Part shown: positions 27,641 through 34,632 of the stretch, piece by piece
Layout of the letters: each line of letters begins with the position of its first letter
How positions within the stretch are numbered: the first letter of the stretch is position 1
Assembly: GCF_000422885.1 (NCBI RefSeq)
Contig: NZ_AUGX01000026.1
Coordinates: forward strand, 1-64,000
Reading direction: 5' to 3'
DNA from: Ottowia thiooxydans DSM 14619
GTDB taxonomy: Bacteria > Pseudomonadota > Gammaproteobacteria > Burkholderiales > Burkholderiaceae_C
DNA length: 64,000 nucleotides
The notes under the pieces: generated by a model
What the model was told of the DNA's origin: nothing
What the model saw: the letters and a program-made list of their open reading frames with translations, nothing else
Database searches by the model: none
Program-made: the position numbers and the translations under genes

Positions 27641-28825
27641 ATGGAACAAACTACAACCGAGTTGCCCTTGGCCAATCCTCCTGTTTCCTTCGGGACCCGG
27701 CTCGTCCGTTATCTGACGCGCTTTCGACCTGCGCGTTTGCCTGTGGACGGTCGAGAGCGTTTGCGCGCGAGTATTGGGGTTTTTGTCGGCATTGCCATGA
27801 CAGGCTTGCTTAGCCGCTGGTGGGCTGATGTCTATCACTTAGGTCCGTGGCTCGTGGCGCCTCTGGGCGCGAGCGCCGTTCTCGTCTTCGCGGTGCCTGC
27901 AAGCCCGCTGGCTCAGCCGTGGTCGGTCTTCGGCGGTAACACTCTGTCTGCACTGGTTGGCGTGGCCGTGGCCATGGTCGTCCCCGATCCCGTATGGGCT
28001 GGCGCGATCGCGGTGGGCGTTGCCATCGGCGTGATGTTTGCCTTGCGGTGCGTGCATCCTCCGGGGGGCGCTTCGGCTCTGTTTGCGGCACTCACAGCGC
28101 AGAGTTTCTCTTTCGCGGTGTTTCCAATCCTCGTCAATTCGATTCTGTTGATCGTGGCAGGCGTTGTATACAACTCTTTGACCGGCCGTGCGTATCCCCA
28201 TAGCCAATCCCTGCCGGCAACACGCGCTGAAGGTGCGGTTTCGCGCTTCAGCGCAACAGACCTCGACGCAGCCCTGGCGCATTACAACCAGGTTCTTGAT
28301 GTGAGCCGTGACGATCTGGAAGCGTTGCTCCACCACGCCGAAGCCAACGCCTACCAACGCACCTTTGGTCAACTTCGCTGCAAGGATGTCATGACGCCTA
28401 ACCCCGTCAGCGCACAGTTCGGAGCTTCGCTGGCCGATGCATGGGCCCTGATGCGTGAACACCAGATCAAGGCGCTCCCCATCACGGATCGCGAACGCCG
28501 TCTGGTTGGCATCGTCACGATGGCGGATTTCATGCGAAACGCTGACCTCCGCTCGCACGACGGAATAGGCCGACGCCTGATGAACCTTGTCCGCAAAAAT
28601 GGCGGCGCGCAGTCCAACAGGCCTGAAGTAGTCGGACAAATCATGTCCCGCGAAGTTCGTGTGGCGAGTGAAGAGAGGCATGTGGCGGAACTGGTGCCGC
28701 TGTTCTCCCATGGAGGTCACCACCATATTCCGGTGATCGATGAAGAAAAACGACTCAAGGGGATCATCACGCAAACTGATTTGGTGCGCTCTCTTTACCA
28801 GGCGATCTACCAGACCAATGCATAA
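27641..28825 (+). CDS. HPP-family membrane protein with C-terminal CBS pair
   Basis: A 394-residue protein. Residues about 40-185 contain four to five hydrophobic segments of the HPP family, including the signature VHPPGGASALFAAL. Residues about 245-390 hold two CBS motifs (KDVMTPNPVSAQ and QIMSREVRVASEERH). HPP proteins are implicated in nitrite or other anion transport, and CBS pairs bind adenosine nucleotides. That function is inferred from the family. It is co-oriented with the MarR gene. The stop codon overlaps the start of a hairpin. Confidence 0.9.
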   Translation: MEQTTTELPLANPPVSFGTRLVRYLTRFRPARLPVDGRERLRASIGVFVGIAMTGLLSRWWADVYHLGPWLVAPLGASAVLVFAVPASPLAQPWSVFGGNTLSALVGVAVAMVVPDPVWAGAIAVGVAIGVMFALRCVHPPGGASALFAALTAQSFSFAVFPILVNSILLIVAGVVYNSLTGRAYPHSQSLPATRAEGAVSRFSATDLDAALAHYNQVLDVSRDDLEALLHHAEANAYQRTFGQLRCKDVMTPNPVSAQFGASLADAWALMREHQIKALPITDRERRLVGIVTMADFMRNADLRSHDGIGRRLMNLVRKNGGAQSNRPEVVGQIMSREVRVASEERHVAELVPLFSHGGHHHIPVIDEEKRLKGIITQTDLVRSLYQAIYQTNA

Positions 28826-28855
28826 AGACAGGGCCCGTGCCGGGTCCGCTGTCTT
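28825..28855 (+). terminator. Hairpin after the HPP-CBS gene
   Basis: AAGACAG (28825-28831) pairs with CTGTCTT (28849-28855), and the inner GGCCCG region pairs with CGGGTCC. The stem starts at the last base of the TAA stop codon. No clear U-tract follows, so it may be a weak or bidirectional terminator between convergent genes. Confidence 0.5.
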
Positions 28856-28896
28856 CAGGGTGCAGGAGGTCGACTCAGTGAGCTTCTGTCCAGGTG

Positions 28897-29934
28897 CTAT
28901 GTGGGTTGAACCCTGACCTGCCAACCTCCCTTTATAGGTGTGGTCAAAAACTTCACAGGCAGGAACCGCTCAACCATTTCAAAGTTGGTTTTCGCGTGCA
29001 GGGTGAGCTCAGTACAGGTGTAGGCCGCCGCGCGCTGGCGCTTCCCTACAGCCAAAGCAAGTGGCAGCGCCCACTGATCGGCCAAGTGCGGGCCGAGCGC
29101 GGCATCGCTTGCCTGGTAGGCGCTCACTTCTTGCGCCACGTTGCGTGCGACCTTCTCGGAGCTGACACCCTTTTCACCGAACGCAGTAAAGACCTCAGTG
29201 ACCTGCTCATAGGCGAGTGTTGCCATCAAGGCGTTCCCTGGTCCTTCGTTCTGGCGGGCAGGTGCCACGCGCAGTTGATCTTCACTCCAACCCAATGATG
29301 CACCGAGTTGCTCTAGCTCCCGGCGGGCGATGGAACGGTTCAGTGCCGGTGCCAGGCATTCCGCATGGGCTTGTACTTCGGCACCACGGTCGTTCAAATC
29401 GAACGGCTCAAGCTCGTTGATCGCGGGCTTGATCACTACCTCTATTTCACCGCCACCTGCAGGGTAGAAGCCGAGCCGGCGCAGCTTGAGTTCGGCATTG
29501 GCGCCCAGCCTGCGCAGCAAGGGTGCGTAGCTGCGCTCCAGGAAGTGGAAAGGCGGCGCCATGGGGTTGTGCGTGCCACCGCCCAGCTTCAAATGACTCT
29601 GAGCATCGGCCATCAACAGTGCTGGCCACACCGTCTGCAGTACCAGCGTGCAGCTGCCCGCCGTGCCAACGTTGAAGTTGTAGTTACCCGCGCGCACCTG
29701 GCCCGGCCTGAAGCTCAGGGTCTGGGAATTCAGTTCAGCACCATGGACTTCAGCGCCGCAGATTTCAGTGGCCGCATTGACGCAGGTCAGGTGCTGGCGC
29801 ATCAAACCAGGTTTGGCCCGGCCGGCGCGGATCTTCGTCAGCGCAAACGGCTGCCCCGTGCACATGGAAAGCGCTAGCGAAGTCCGCAGGATTTGTCCTC
29901 CACCCTCACCGGCGGAGCCATCAATTTCAATCAT
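28897..29934 (-). CDS. rtcA: RNA 3'-terminal phosphate cyclase RtcA
   Basis: A 345-residue cyclase. The N-terminus IDGSAGEGGGQILRTSLALS and FRPGQVRAGNYNF are diagnostic. His313 in TLHAKTN is the likely AMP-accepting histidine by comparison with E. coli RtcA. It converts RNA 3'-phosphate ends to 2',3'-cyclic phosphate using ATP, and can adenylate 5'-phosphates. It is the last gene of the rsr-Y RNA-rtcB-nucleotidyltransferase-rtcA unit, all on the minus strand and presumably under the sigma54 promoter. Confidence 0.95.
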   Translation of the reverse strand: MIEIDGSAGEGGGQILRTSLALSMCTGQPFALTKIRAGRAKPGLMRQHLTCVNAATEICGAEVHGAELNSQTLSFRPGQVRAGNYNFNVGTAGSCTLVLQTVWPALLMADAQSHLKLGGGTHNPMAPPFHFLERSYAPLLRRLGANAELKLRRLGFYPAGGGEIEVVIKPAINELEPFDLNDRGAEVQAHAECLAPALNRSIARRELEQLGASLGWSEDQLRVAPARQNEGPGNALMATLAYEQVTEVFTAFGEKGVSSEKVARNVAQEVSAYQASDAALGPHLADQWALPLALAVGKRQRAAAYTCTELTLHAKTNFEMVERFLPVKFLTTPIKGGWQVRVQPT

Positions 29935-29990
29935 CTTGTTCTCAAATTCTTCTTAAGTACTTCTATTGATCCAGCACGGTGATGTATTAA

Positions 29991-30016
29991 CCGTTCGCCC
30001 TGAGCTTGTCGAAGGG
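29991..30016. repeat. Single arm of the REP-like repeat family (copy 3)
   Basis: A 26-bp sequence containing CTGAGCTTGTCGAAG, equal to one arm of the elements at 13.3 and 15.6 kb, but without a matching second arm. It lies between the nucleotidyltransferase gene and rtcA. Its downstream bases GGGTTTAGGCCC form only a small hairpin. Confidence 0.6.
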
Positions 30017-30064
30017 TTTAGGCCCTTTCCAGGGACAACGGATTTCAAACTTCATAAGGCCGTA

Positions 30065-30886
30065 TCAATAGGCTCGCGTGTCGAAGTGCAGCACGGCATC
30101 ATGCAGATACTCGTCAAGATGCACTCCATCTGCCCTGGGGCCTTTGGCGATGGTGTGGGCCATCGCTTCGGCCAGTTCTGCCTCAATGAAGTGGTGGATC
30201 CCCACCCAGCGCGGGCTCGTCGCCGCCTCCCCCGCCCGCATCTTCATCTCCAGCAGCGCGTTCACTTCATCCAGCAAGGCCCGATCCGTCAGGGTGGCGC
30301 TGGCCAGTTCCGCAAAGCGCATCGGCGGAACGCCGCGCCCCTCACGTATCCAGCGTGCCGCCAACAATGGGCGCAAGACATACAGATACTTCTTGTACCG
30401 GACGACCTCGCCATACAAGTGCTCCCGCAGGTTTTTCTTGGCCATCGACACGTAGTGGTGATAGCCTCGTACCGGCGAAAAACTCTCCTCAGCCAAGGTG
30501 CGAAGCCGGTCTGCCCACGGATTTTCCTGTTGGTAGATGATGGGCGAGCGCAGCCATTCGAGCAAGGTGGGATTGGAATCGCTCGCCAGTTGCAGCGCTT
30601 TGCGCAAATCCCAGCCATTGATGTCCAGCTCACCGCTGATGGGCTGCTCGATCACGTCGCGGCCCGGGCTCACGGTCAGGTACCAGTCAAGCCGGTTGAC
30701 GTAGACAAATCGTACGTCGTAGTCGCTGTCTGGCGAGGCAAAGCCCCAGCCCCTGCTGCCGGACTCGCAAGCGAACAGCACCTTGACCTGATGCTGCCGT
30801 TCGAGTGCCGCCAGGTTCTCCTTGATGGTGACCCGCATCTCATCCGAGACAGGGTGCGCGCTCAGAACGGTTTCCATTCCCTTCAT
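30065..30886 (-). CDS. Nucleotidyltransferase-domain protein of the RNA-repair operon (YcgL/COG3541-like)
   Basis: A 273-residue protein of the DNA polymerase beta-like nucleotidyltransferase superfamily. The motif GSRGWGFASPDSDYD contains the GS and the paired aspartates that bind metal-NTP. The start ATG 30886 has a strong ribosome site (GGGGGAAGAG) six bases upstream; ATG 30943 directly after the rtcB stop is possible. It lies between rtcB and rtcA. It may add or modify nucleotides on cleaved RNA ends or on the Y RNAs. That activity is inference from context only. Confidence 0.85.
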   Translation of the reverse strand: MKGMETVLSAHPVSDEMRVTIKENLAALERQHQVKVLFACESGSRGWGFASPDSDYDVRFVYVNRLDWYLTVSPGRDVIEQPISGELDINGWDLRKALQLASDSNPTLLEWLRSPIIYQQENPWADRLRTLAEESFSPVRGYHHYVSMAKKNLREHLYGEVVRYKKYLYVLRPLLAARWIREGRGVPPMRFAELASATLTDRALLDEVNALLEMKMRAGEAATSPRWVGIHHFIEAELAEAMAHTIAKGPRADGVHLDEYLHDAVLHFDTRAY

Positions 30887-30943
30887 GTTCTCTTCCCCCA
30901 GTTCATTCTCATGGGTGGATGAGAGCACAAGGCCCTCATCCAC

Positions 30944-32170
30944 CTATCCCTTCACGCACACGACCTGCTTCAGGGTGTACACCACTTCGACCAGATCGCT
31001 CTGCGCCGCCATAACGGCATCGATGTCTTTGTAGGCCATCGGGATTTCGTCAATAACGTCAGCATCCTTTCGACACTCAACGCCCGCCGTAGCCCTCGCC
31101 TGGTCCTCCAGAGTGAACATCTTCTTGGCCTTGGTGCGGCTCATCACTCGGCCCGCGCCGTGGCTGCAGCTCTCAAAGCTTTCCGGGTTTCCCAGGCCGC
31201 GCACAATATAGCTGCGTGCGCCCATGCTTCCCGGAATGATGCCCATCTCACCGCGCTTGGCACTTACGGCACCTTTGCGGGTCACGAACACATCCTGGCC
31301 GAAGTGGCGCTCCTGCTGCACGTAGTTGTGGTGGCAATTCACTGCTTCCACATGCGCATCGAACGGCTTGGTAATCACCAAACGCACCGTGGCGATCAGG
31401 TTGGCCATCATTACTTCGCGGTTCTTCATCGCGAACTTTTGTGCCCAGGACACACCACGCACGTAGTCACCAAAATACTGGGCGCCTTCTTCGAAGTAAG
31501 CCAGGTCTTTATCTGGCAGATTACGTTGATGGCGCTCCGCGTCTTTCTTGGCCAGCTCTATGAAGTGCGTACCGATGGCATTTCCCACACCGCGCGAACC
31601 AGAGTGCAGCATGAACCACACGAAGCCCGCTTCATCAAGGCAGACCTCAATGAAGTGGTTTCCGCCACCCAGTGTGCCCAAGTGCTTACGGTTGTTTGTG
31701 CTCGCGAGACGCGGGTGCAGTTCGCAAAGCGAATCGAACTCACCCACCAGCGTGGCCCAGATCTGATCTACCGCTTCAGGTGGATTTTCCCAGCTACCTT
31801 TATCGCGGCCACGGCTCTTGGGGCTGGACCCGTGTGGCACAGCCCTTTCTATGGCCGAGCGCAGTGGTGCCAGGTTATCAGGCAGATCTTCCGCACGCAG
31901 CGTGGTCTTGGCGGCCATCATGCCGCAGCCAATATCCACACCCACGGCGGCCGGGATGATGGCTTTCAGCGTTGGGATCACAGAGCCTACAGTGGCGCCA
32001 ATACCCAGGTGTACATCTGGCATGGCCGCGATGTGTTTGAACACGATGGGCAGGCGAGCGGCGTTGGCGAGCTGCTTTCGCGCCTCATCTTCCACAGGGA
32101 CACCTTGGGTCCACATTTTTACCGGCACACCGCCGGAGATTTCTTCTACGTTGTAGTTTTGCTTTGACAT
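30944..32170 (-). CDS. rtcB: tRNA-splicing ligase RtcB
   Basis: A 408-residue RNA ligase, the usual bacterial length. VGVDIGCGM carries the Mn-binding Asp and Cys82. SCSHGAGRVMSR carries His337, the guanylylated histidine, at the same number as in E. coli RtcB. It joins RNA 2',3'-cyclic phosphate or 3'-phosphate ends to 5'-OH ends with GTP. It starts just after the Y RNA array, 13 bases beyond the last U-tract, with only a weak ribosome site. Confidence 0.96.
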   Translation of the reverse strand: MSKQNYNVEEISGGVPVKMWTQGVPVEDEARKQLANAARLPIVFKHIAAMPDVHLGIGATVGSVIPTLKAIIPAAVGVDIGCGMMAAKTTLRAEDLPDNLAPLRSAIERAVPHGSSPKSRGRDKGSWENPPEAVDQIWATLVGEFDSLCELHPRLASTNNRKHLGTLGGGNHFIEVCLDEAGFVWFMLHSGSRGVGNAIGTHFIELAKKDAERHQRNLPDKDLAYFEEGAQYFGDYVRGVSWAQKFAMKNREVMMANLIATVRLVITKPFDAHVEAVNCHHNYVQQERHFGQDVFVTRKGAVSAKRGEMGIIPGSMGARSYIVRGLGNPESFESCSHGAGRVMSRTKAKKMFTLEDQARATAGVECRKDADVIDEIPMAYKDIDAVMAAQSDLVEVVYTLKQVVCVKG

Positions 32171-32191
32171 GTTCTTATTCTCAAAAAAAGT

Positions 32192-32356
32192 GCGGTGACT
32201 AAGTCAGGAGCTCTCTACAAGAGAGCCCCACGTCAATGAAATTTTCAACCCGCTTCCATTGCTGGACCGGGGGGCGCAGTACGGGCGCTTCCAGATGGCT
32301 CTGGAGACACGCCCTGCTCGCTATGAGCTATTTGTAATTTCATCTGCATTCAACGC
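32192..32356 (-). ncRNA. Y-RNA-like unit 5 (rtcB-proximal, long)
   Basis: Read on the minus strand. The 5' Ro-type arm GCGUUGA (32356-32350) is followed by AUGCA, then the 8-nt arm GAUGAAAU (32344-32337), then UACA. AUUUCAUU (32242-32235) closes the 8-bp stem. The likely 3' Ro arm is UCACCGC (32198-32192; 6 of 7 pairs). The insert has hairpins unlike tRNA (GGGCG/CGCCC with CCAGA/UCUGG inside). An extra 9-bp hairpin (32207-32229) sits in the 3' internal loop. U7 (32189-32183) follows the last arm, as in a terminator. It is the most divergent unit. Confidence 0.55.
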
Positions 32357-32370
32357 TAAATAGGCGATGC

Positions 32371-32502
32371 CCTGCTGCGACAAGGATTGGTGAAACATTC
32401 GTGCTCTACCACTGAGCTACGGTCTCTTTGCAGAAACCGACGGGATTCGAACCCGTGACCCCGAGAGTGAAAGTCTGTAGTTCCACCTGCATTCGCAGCA
32501 AG
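32371..32502 (-). ncRNA. yrlA: Y-RNA-like unit 4 with a complete permuted tRNA-like module (YrlA type)
   Basis: Minus strand. The Ro stem is UGCUGCGA (32500-32493) with UCGCAGCA (32380-32373), followed by AUGCA. The 8-bp stem is GGUGGAAC with GUUUCACC, then UACA. The insert is a tRNA in permuted order: T-arm ACGGG-UUCGAAU-CCCGU (32456-32440), acceptor strand CGGUUUC, a closing loop UGCAAA, acceptor strand GAGACCG, and D-arm GCUC-AGUGGUA-GAGC (32417-32403). The acceptor stem is 7 bp with one G-U. There is no free CCA end, as known for YrlA RNAs. The 3' internal loop is AAUCCUUG. Fold made by eye. Confidence 0.85.
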
Positions 32503-32514
32503 ACATCAAAAAAA

Positions 32515-32609
32515 TGCGCGACAAGGGTCGACAAGACGTTGCCAGACCGGTTTCCCGGTTGGGGGTTCGATCCCCCGGGCGTCGATGTAGTCCTGTCAGC
32601 ATTCGCGCA
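32515..32609 (-). ncRNA. Y-RNA-like unit 3 with a reduced tRNA-like module
   Basis: Minus strand. The Ro stem UGCGCGA (32609-32603) pairs with UCGCGCA (32521-32515), followed by AUGCU. The 8-bp stem is GACAGGAC with GUCUUGUC, then UACA. The insert keeps a T-arm-like hairpin (GGGG-AUCGAAC-CCCC with one A for U at loop position 1). It also has an acceptor-like stem ACCGG/CCGGU capped by a GAAA tetraloop, but no recognisable D-arm. The 3' internal loop GACCCUUG matches unit 4. U7 (32514-32508) directly follows the last stem, giving a terminator-like 3' end. Confidence 0.75.
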
Positions 32610-32626
32610 AAAAACCAGTAACTCCC

Positions 32627-32692
32627 CGCGTGACGACTAACAATTGATGAGGCGTATATCAACAATGTAGCCCCACCTGCATTCGCCACGCG
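32627..32692 (-). ncRNA. Y-RNA-like unit 2, minimal form without a tRNA-like module
   Basis: Minus strand. A 10-bp Ro stem CGCGUGGCGA (32692-32683) pairs with UCGUCACGCG (32636-32627), one pair being G-U. AUGCA follows. The 8-bp stem GGUGGGGC pairs with GCCUCAUC, then UACA and a simple loop of only 16 nt in all. The 3' internal loop is AAUUGUUAG. The GGCGAAUG element fits the published bacterial Ro-binding consensus. This looks like a Ro-binding scaffold lacking an effector module. Confidence 0.72.
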
Positions 32693-32718
32693 ACGACGTC
32701 TGTTCGTCAAGGTTTGAT

Positions 32719-32824
32719 GCCCCAGGCGACGAGAGTTGCAAGAGCGGCCTACGGGTTCTCCGTTGCGGGCTAGCAGGCCCGCGCGGCCTAACGTGCTGTA
32801 CTCCTGCAGGCATTCGCCTGGGAC
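32719..32824 (-). ncRNA. Y-RNA-like unit 1 (rsr-proximal)
   Basis: Minus strand, 27 bases after the rsr stop codon. The Ro stem CCCAGGCGA (32822-32814) pairs with UCGCCUGGG (32729-32721), extendable by two pairs, and is followed by AUGCC. The 8-bp stem is UGCAGGAG with CUCUUGCA, then UACA. The 3' loop is ACUCUCG. The insert has GCGGGC-CUGCUA-GCCCGC and ACGG-AGAAC-CCGU hairpins in the positions of the T-arm and closed acceptor stem, but without tRNA consensus bases. GGCGAAUG and a 3' CGUC fit the Ro-binding consensus as I recall it. Confidence 0.75.
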
Positions 32825-32851
32825 ACCAAATCAAAATCATCTACCGCAGTG

Positions 32852-34426
32852 CTACTGTTGCACCAGTGAGACCTTTTCGATCTCACCGACCCAGTGCTCT
32901 GCGTCCATCTGGCCGTTCGCAAAGCTCGCGACCATGGTGAACACTGCATCAGAGAATCCGCCGACATTCAAGATGTCGTGGCGCTCCGCTGCCTGTGTGG
33001 TCACACCGGGCTGGATGTCTATGCACACCAGGCGCGCTTTAGGGTTGCGCTTTTTCAGCACTTCCCATTCGCGCAGGGTCTGCGTCGCTCCGTGCCGGTT
33101 GGCATCAACCCAGGACTCGTTATCCGAGACCAGGATCAACAGATCCACCGGCGCACGCTCACGGTTCAACAGAGCCAGCGGCGCGCTGCAGTTGGTACCC
33201 CCGCCACCGATCTTGGCCAGTGCTTGCGCATTGGTCATTACCGAGTCGCGGGCGTTCAACGACAGCTTCACCACCTCTTGCTCGAATGGCAATACACGAG
33301 CCTGAGGGTTCTTGCGCAGTACCGCCGCAGCGACCAAGGCCGCCACGTCGATACAACGCACGCTGGATGTCGCAGAACCGCGATGGCCAGTCACGACCGA
33401 GCTCATAGAGCCCGACACGTCAGGGCACACCACCACACGCCCCGCAAAGCTGGGCACGTTGTTCAGCGCGACTTCCATCGCATCCTGCAGCGCATCACGC
33501 ACTGGTTGTGGCACGGCTTCTCCGGTTGCCTTGAACGCAGCCATGAGCTGGTAGGGCATCACACGAGCCTTGGCCACAGCCAGTGGATCACGCAGCTTGG
33601 CAGCGATCACATCGGTCATCCCTTCGACTTCGAACACGCCGTGACGAGCAAAGGTGTTCAGGTTCTGACGCACCATCTGCCAAGAACCAGTGCGAGCGAT
33701 CTGCGTCCACTGGGTGGAGTCCAGATTCAGTGCAGTCAGCATCTGGAACGGAACCTCCGGCACATGGGTCGCTACGCCTTGGGCACTTTCGCGCTTGAAG
33801 CGTTCGAACGCTTGCGTGATGGGCGGCAGAGCCGCTTCATCGAGTGGCTTGCCTATCAACCACGCGAACCAGGCGGCACGCCAGGCCTCGGAAGGCTTGG
33901 GGTGAACCATCTTCACCACGTCGGTCAGCGAAGGCGTGTTGCCCACGGCGGCATTCAGCAGTTGCTTCTCGGTTGCCGTCAGCAGCCAGTGCTGTACCAG
34001 CTTCTTAGGGCGGGTACCTAGCGATTTGCGGCCTACGGCGCCGCTGCGCAGGATTTGCACGAAGTTGCGCAGCATCTTGCCGTTATCAACCACGCGTGAA
34101 AACACCTGATTCAGCAGAGCCACATCACGCACAGCCAGGCTGGCTGCGAGCAGTGCTGGCATGTCCTTCATATAGCCGGATTCACGGGCATAGATGGCAG
34201 TCTTGGCGACGAAGGTGGCATCCACCTCTTGAGCCAGTGCGGTCACTTTGTCGAGTTGGTCTTCCGCATGGGCATAGAAGGTCTTGCTCAGGCAGCCCGT
34301 AGTGGCCAGTTGTGCCAGCTGATGACGGGGGCTGAAAGCGTAAGCCGGCGCCTGCTCTGCATTGCGTGCAGTGGGCGTAGGCAGTAGGGCGCCTCTGAGG
34401 GTTTGGAAGAGTTGTGTGTTGACCAT
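32852..34426 (-). CDS. rsr: Ro60/TROVE-domain RNA-binding protein (Rsr)
   Basis: A 524-residue bacterial Ro orthologue. Residues about 1-330 form the helical TROVE ring (YAFSPRHQLAQLATTGCLSK, FVAKTAIYARESGYMKDMPA). The C-terminal third is a von Willebrand A domain with the MIDAS DVSGSMSS. It binds Y RNAs on its outer surface and misfolded RNA ends in its ring, and can hand RNA to polynucleotide phosphorylase in known bacteria. Start is ATG 34426, preceded by AGAGAAG; the TTG at 34450 is less likely. It is the first gene after the sigma54 promoter. Confidence 0.95.
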   Translation of the reverse strand: MVNTQLFQTLRGALLPTPTARNAEQAPAYAFSPRHQLAQLATTGCLSKTFYAHAEDQLDKVTALAQEVDATFVAKTAIYARESGYMKDMPALLAASLAVRDVALLNQVFSRVVDNGKMLRNFVQILRSGAVGRKSLGTRPKKLVQHWLLTATEKQLLNAAVGNTPSLTDVVKMVHPKPSEAWRAAWFAWLIGKPLDEAALPPITQAFERFKRESAQGVATHVPEVPFQMLTALNLDSTQWTQIARTGSWQMVRQNLNTFARHGVFEVEGMTDVIAAKLRDPLAVAKARVMPYQLMAAFKATGEAVPQPVRDALQDAMEVALNNVPSFAGRVVVCPDVSGSMSSVVTGHRGSATSSVRCIDVAALVAAAVLRKNPQARVLPFEQEVVKLSLNARDSVMTNAQALAKIGGGGTNCSAPLALLNRERAPVDLLILVSDNESWVDANRHGATQTLREWEVLKKRNPKARLVCIDIQPGVTTQAAERHDILNVGGFSDAVFTMVASFANGQMDAEHWVGEIEKVSLVQQ

Positions 34427-34472
34427 GATTGTTCTTCTCTTTGCATTCAACTTGTTGTTCGTGCCAATTACT

Positions 34473-34490
34473 TTGCAAAGGGTGTGCCAA
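34473..34490 (-). promoter_or_regulatory. Sigma54 (-24/-12) promoter of the rsr-Y RNA-rtcBA operon
   Basis: On the minus strand TTGGCACACCCTTTGCAA matches the consensus TGGCAC-N5-TTGC, with exactly 10 bases between the GG and GC doublets. It ends 46 bases before the rsr start codon. The divergent gene encodes RtcR, a sigma54 activator, so the pairing of promoter and activator is consistent. Confidence 0.88.
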
Positions 34491-34515
34491 CTTCTGAGAT
34501 TTCTTAGCCGAATAA

Positions 34516-34536
34516 ATGCAAGTTATTGATTTGCAT
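34516..34536. promoter_or_regulatory. Candidate RtcR enhancer site
   Basis: ATGCAA (34516-34521) and TTGCAT (34531-34536) form an inverted pair within AT-rich DNA upstream of the sigma54 promoter. AATAAA and TTTATT stretches lie outside it. The position, 26-46 bases behind the -24 element, is plausible though close for an enhancer-binding site. Confidence 0.35.
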
Positions 34537-34632
34537 TGATTTATTTCCTGTTTCCTATCGAATTCACCAAACTCAATGCATAAAGGCTATTGAAAATACT
34601 AGAATTTCAGCTAGTAAGATATCTAGAAAGCT

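Noticed and set aside
32401-32460. A normal tRNA gene on the minus strand
   Set aside because: T-arm and D-arm consensus are both present, but in permuted order with a closed acceptor stem and no CCA end or anticodon loop. It belongs to Y RNA unit 4.
32417-32710. Open reading frames on both strands across the Y RNA array
   Set aside because: No ribosome site or protein-family similarity. The bases are explained by the paired RNA units.
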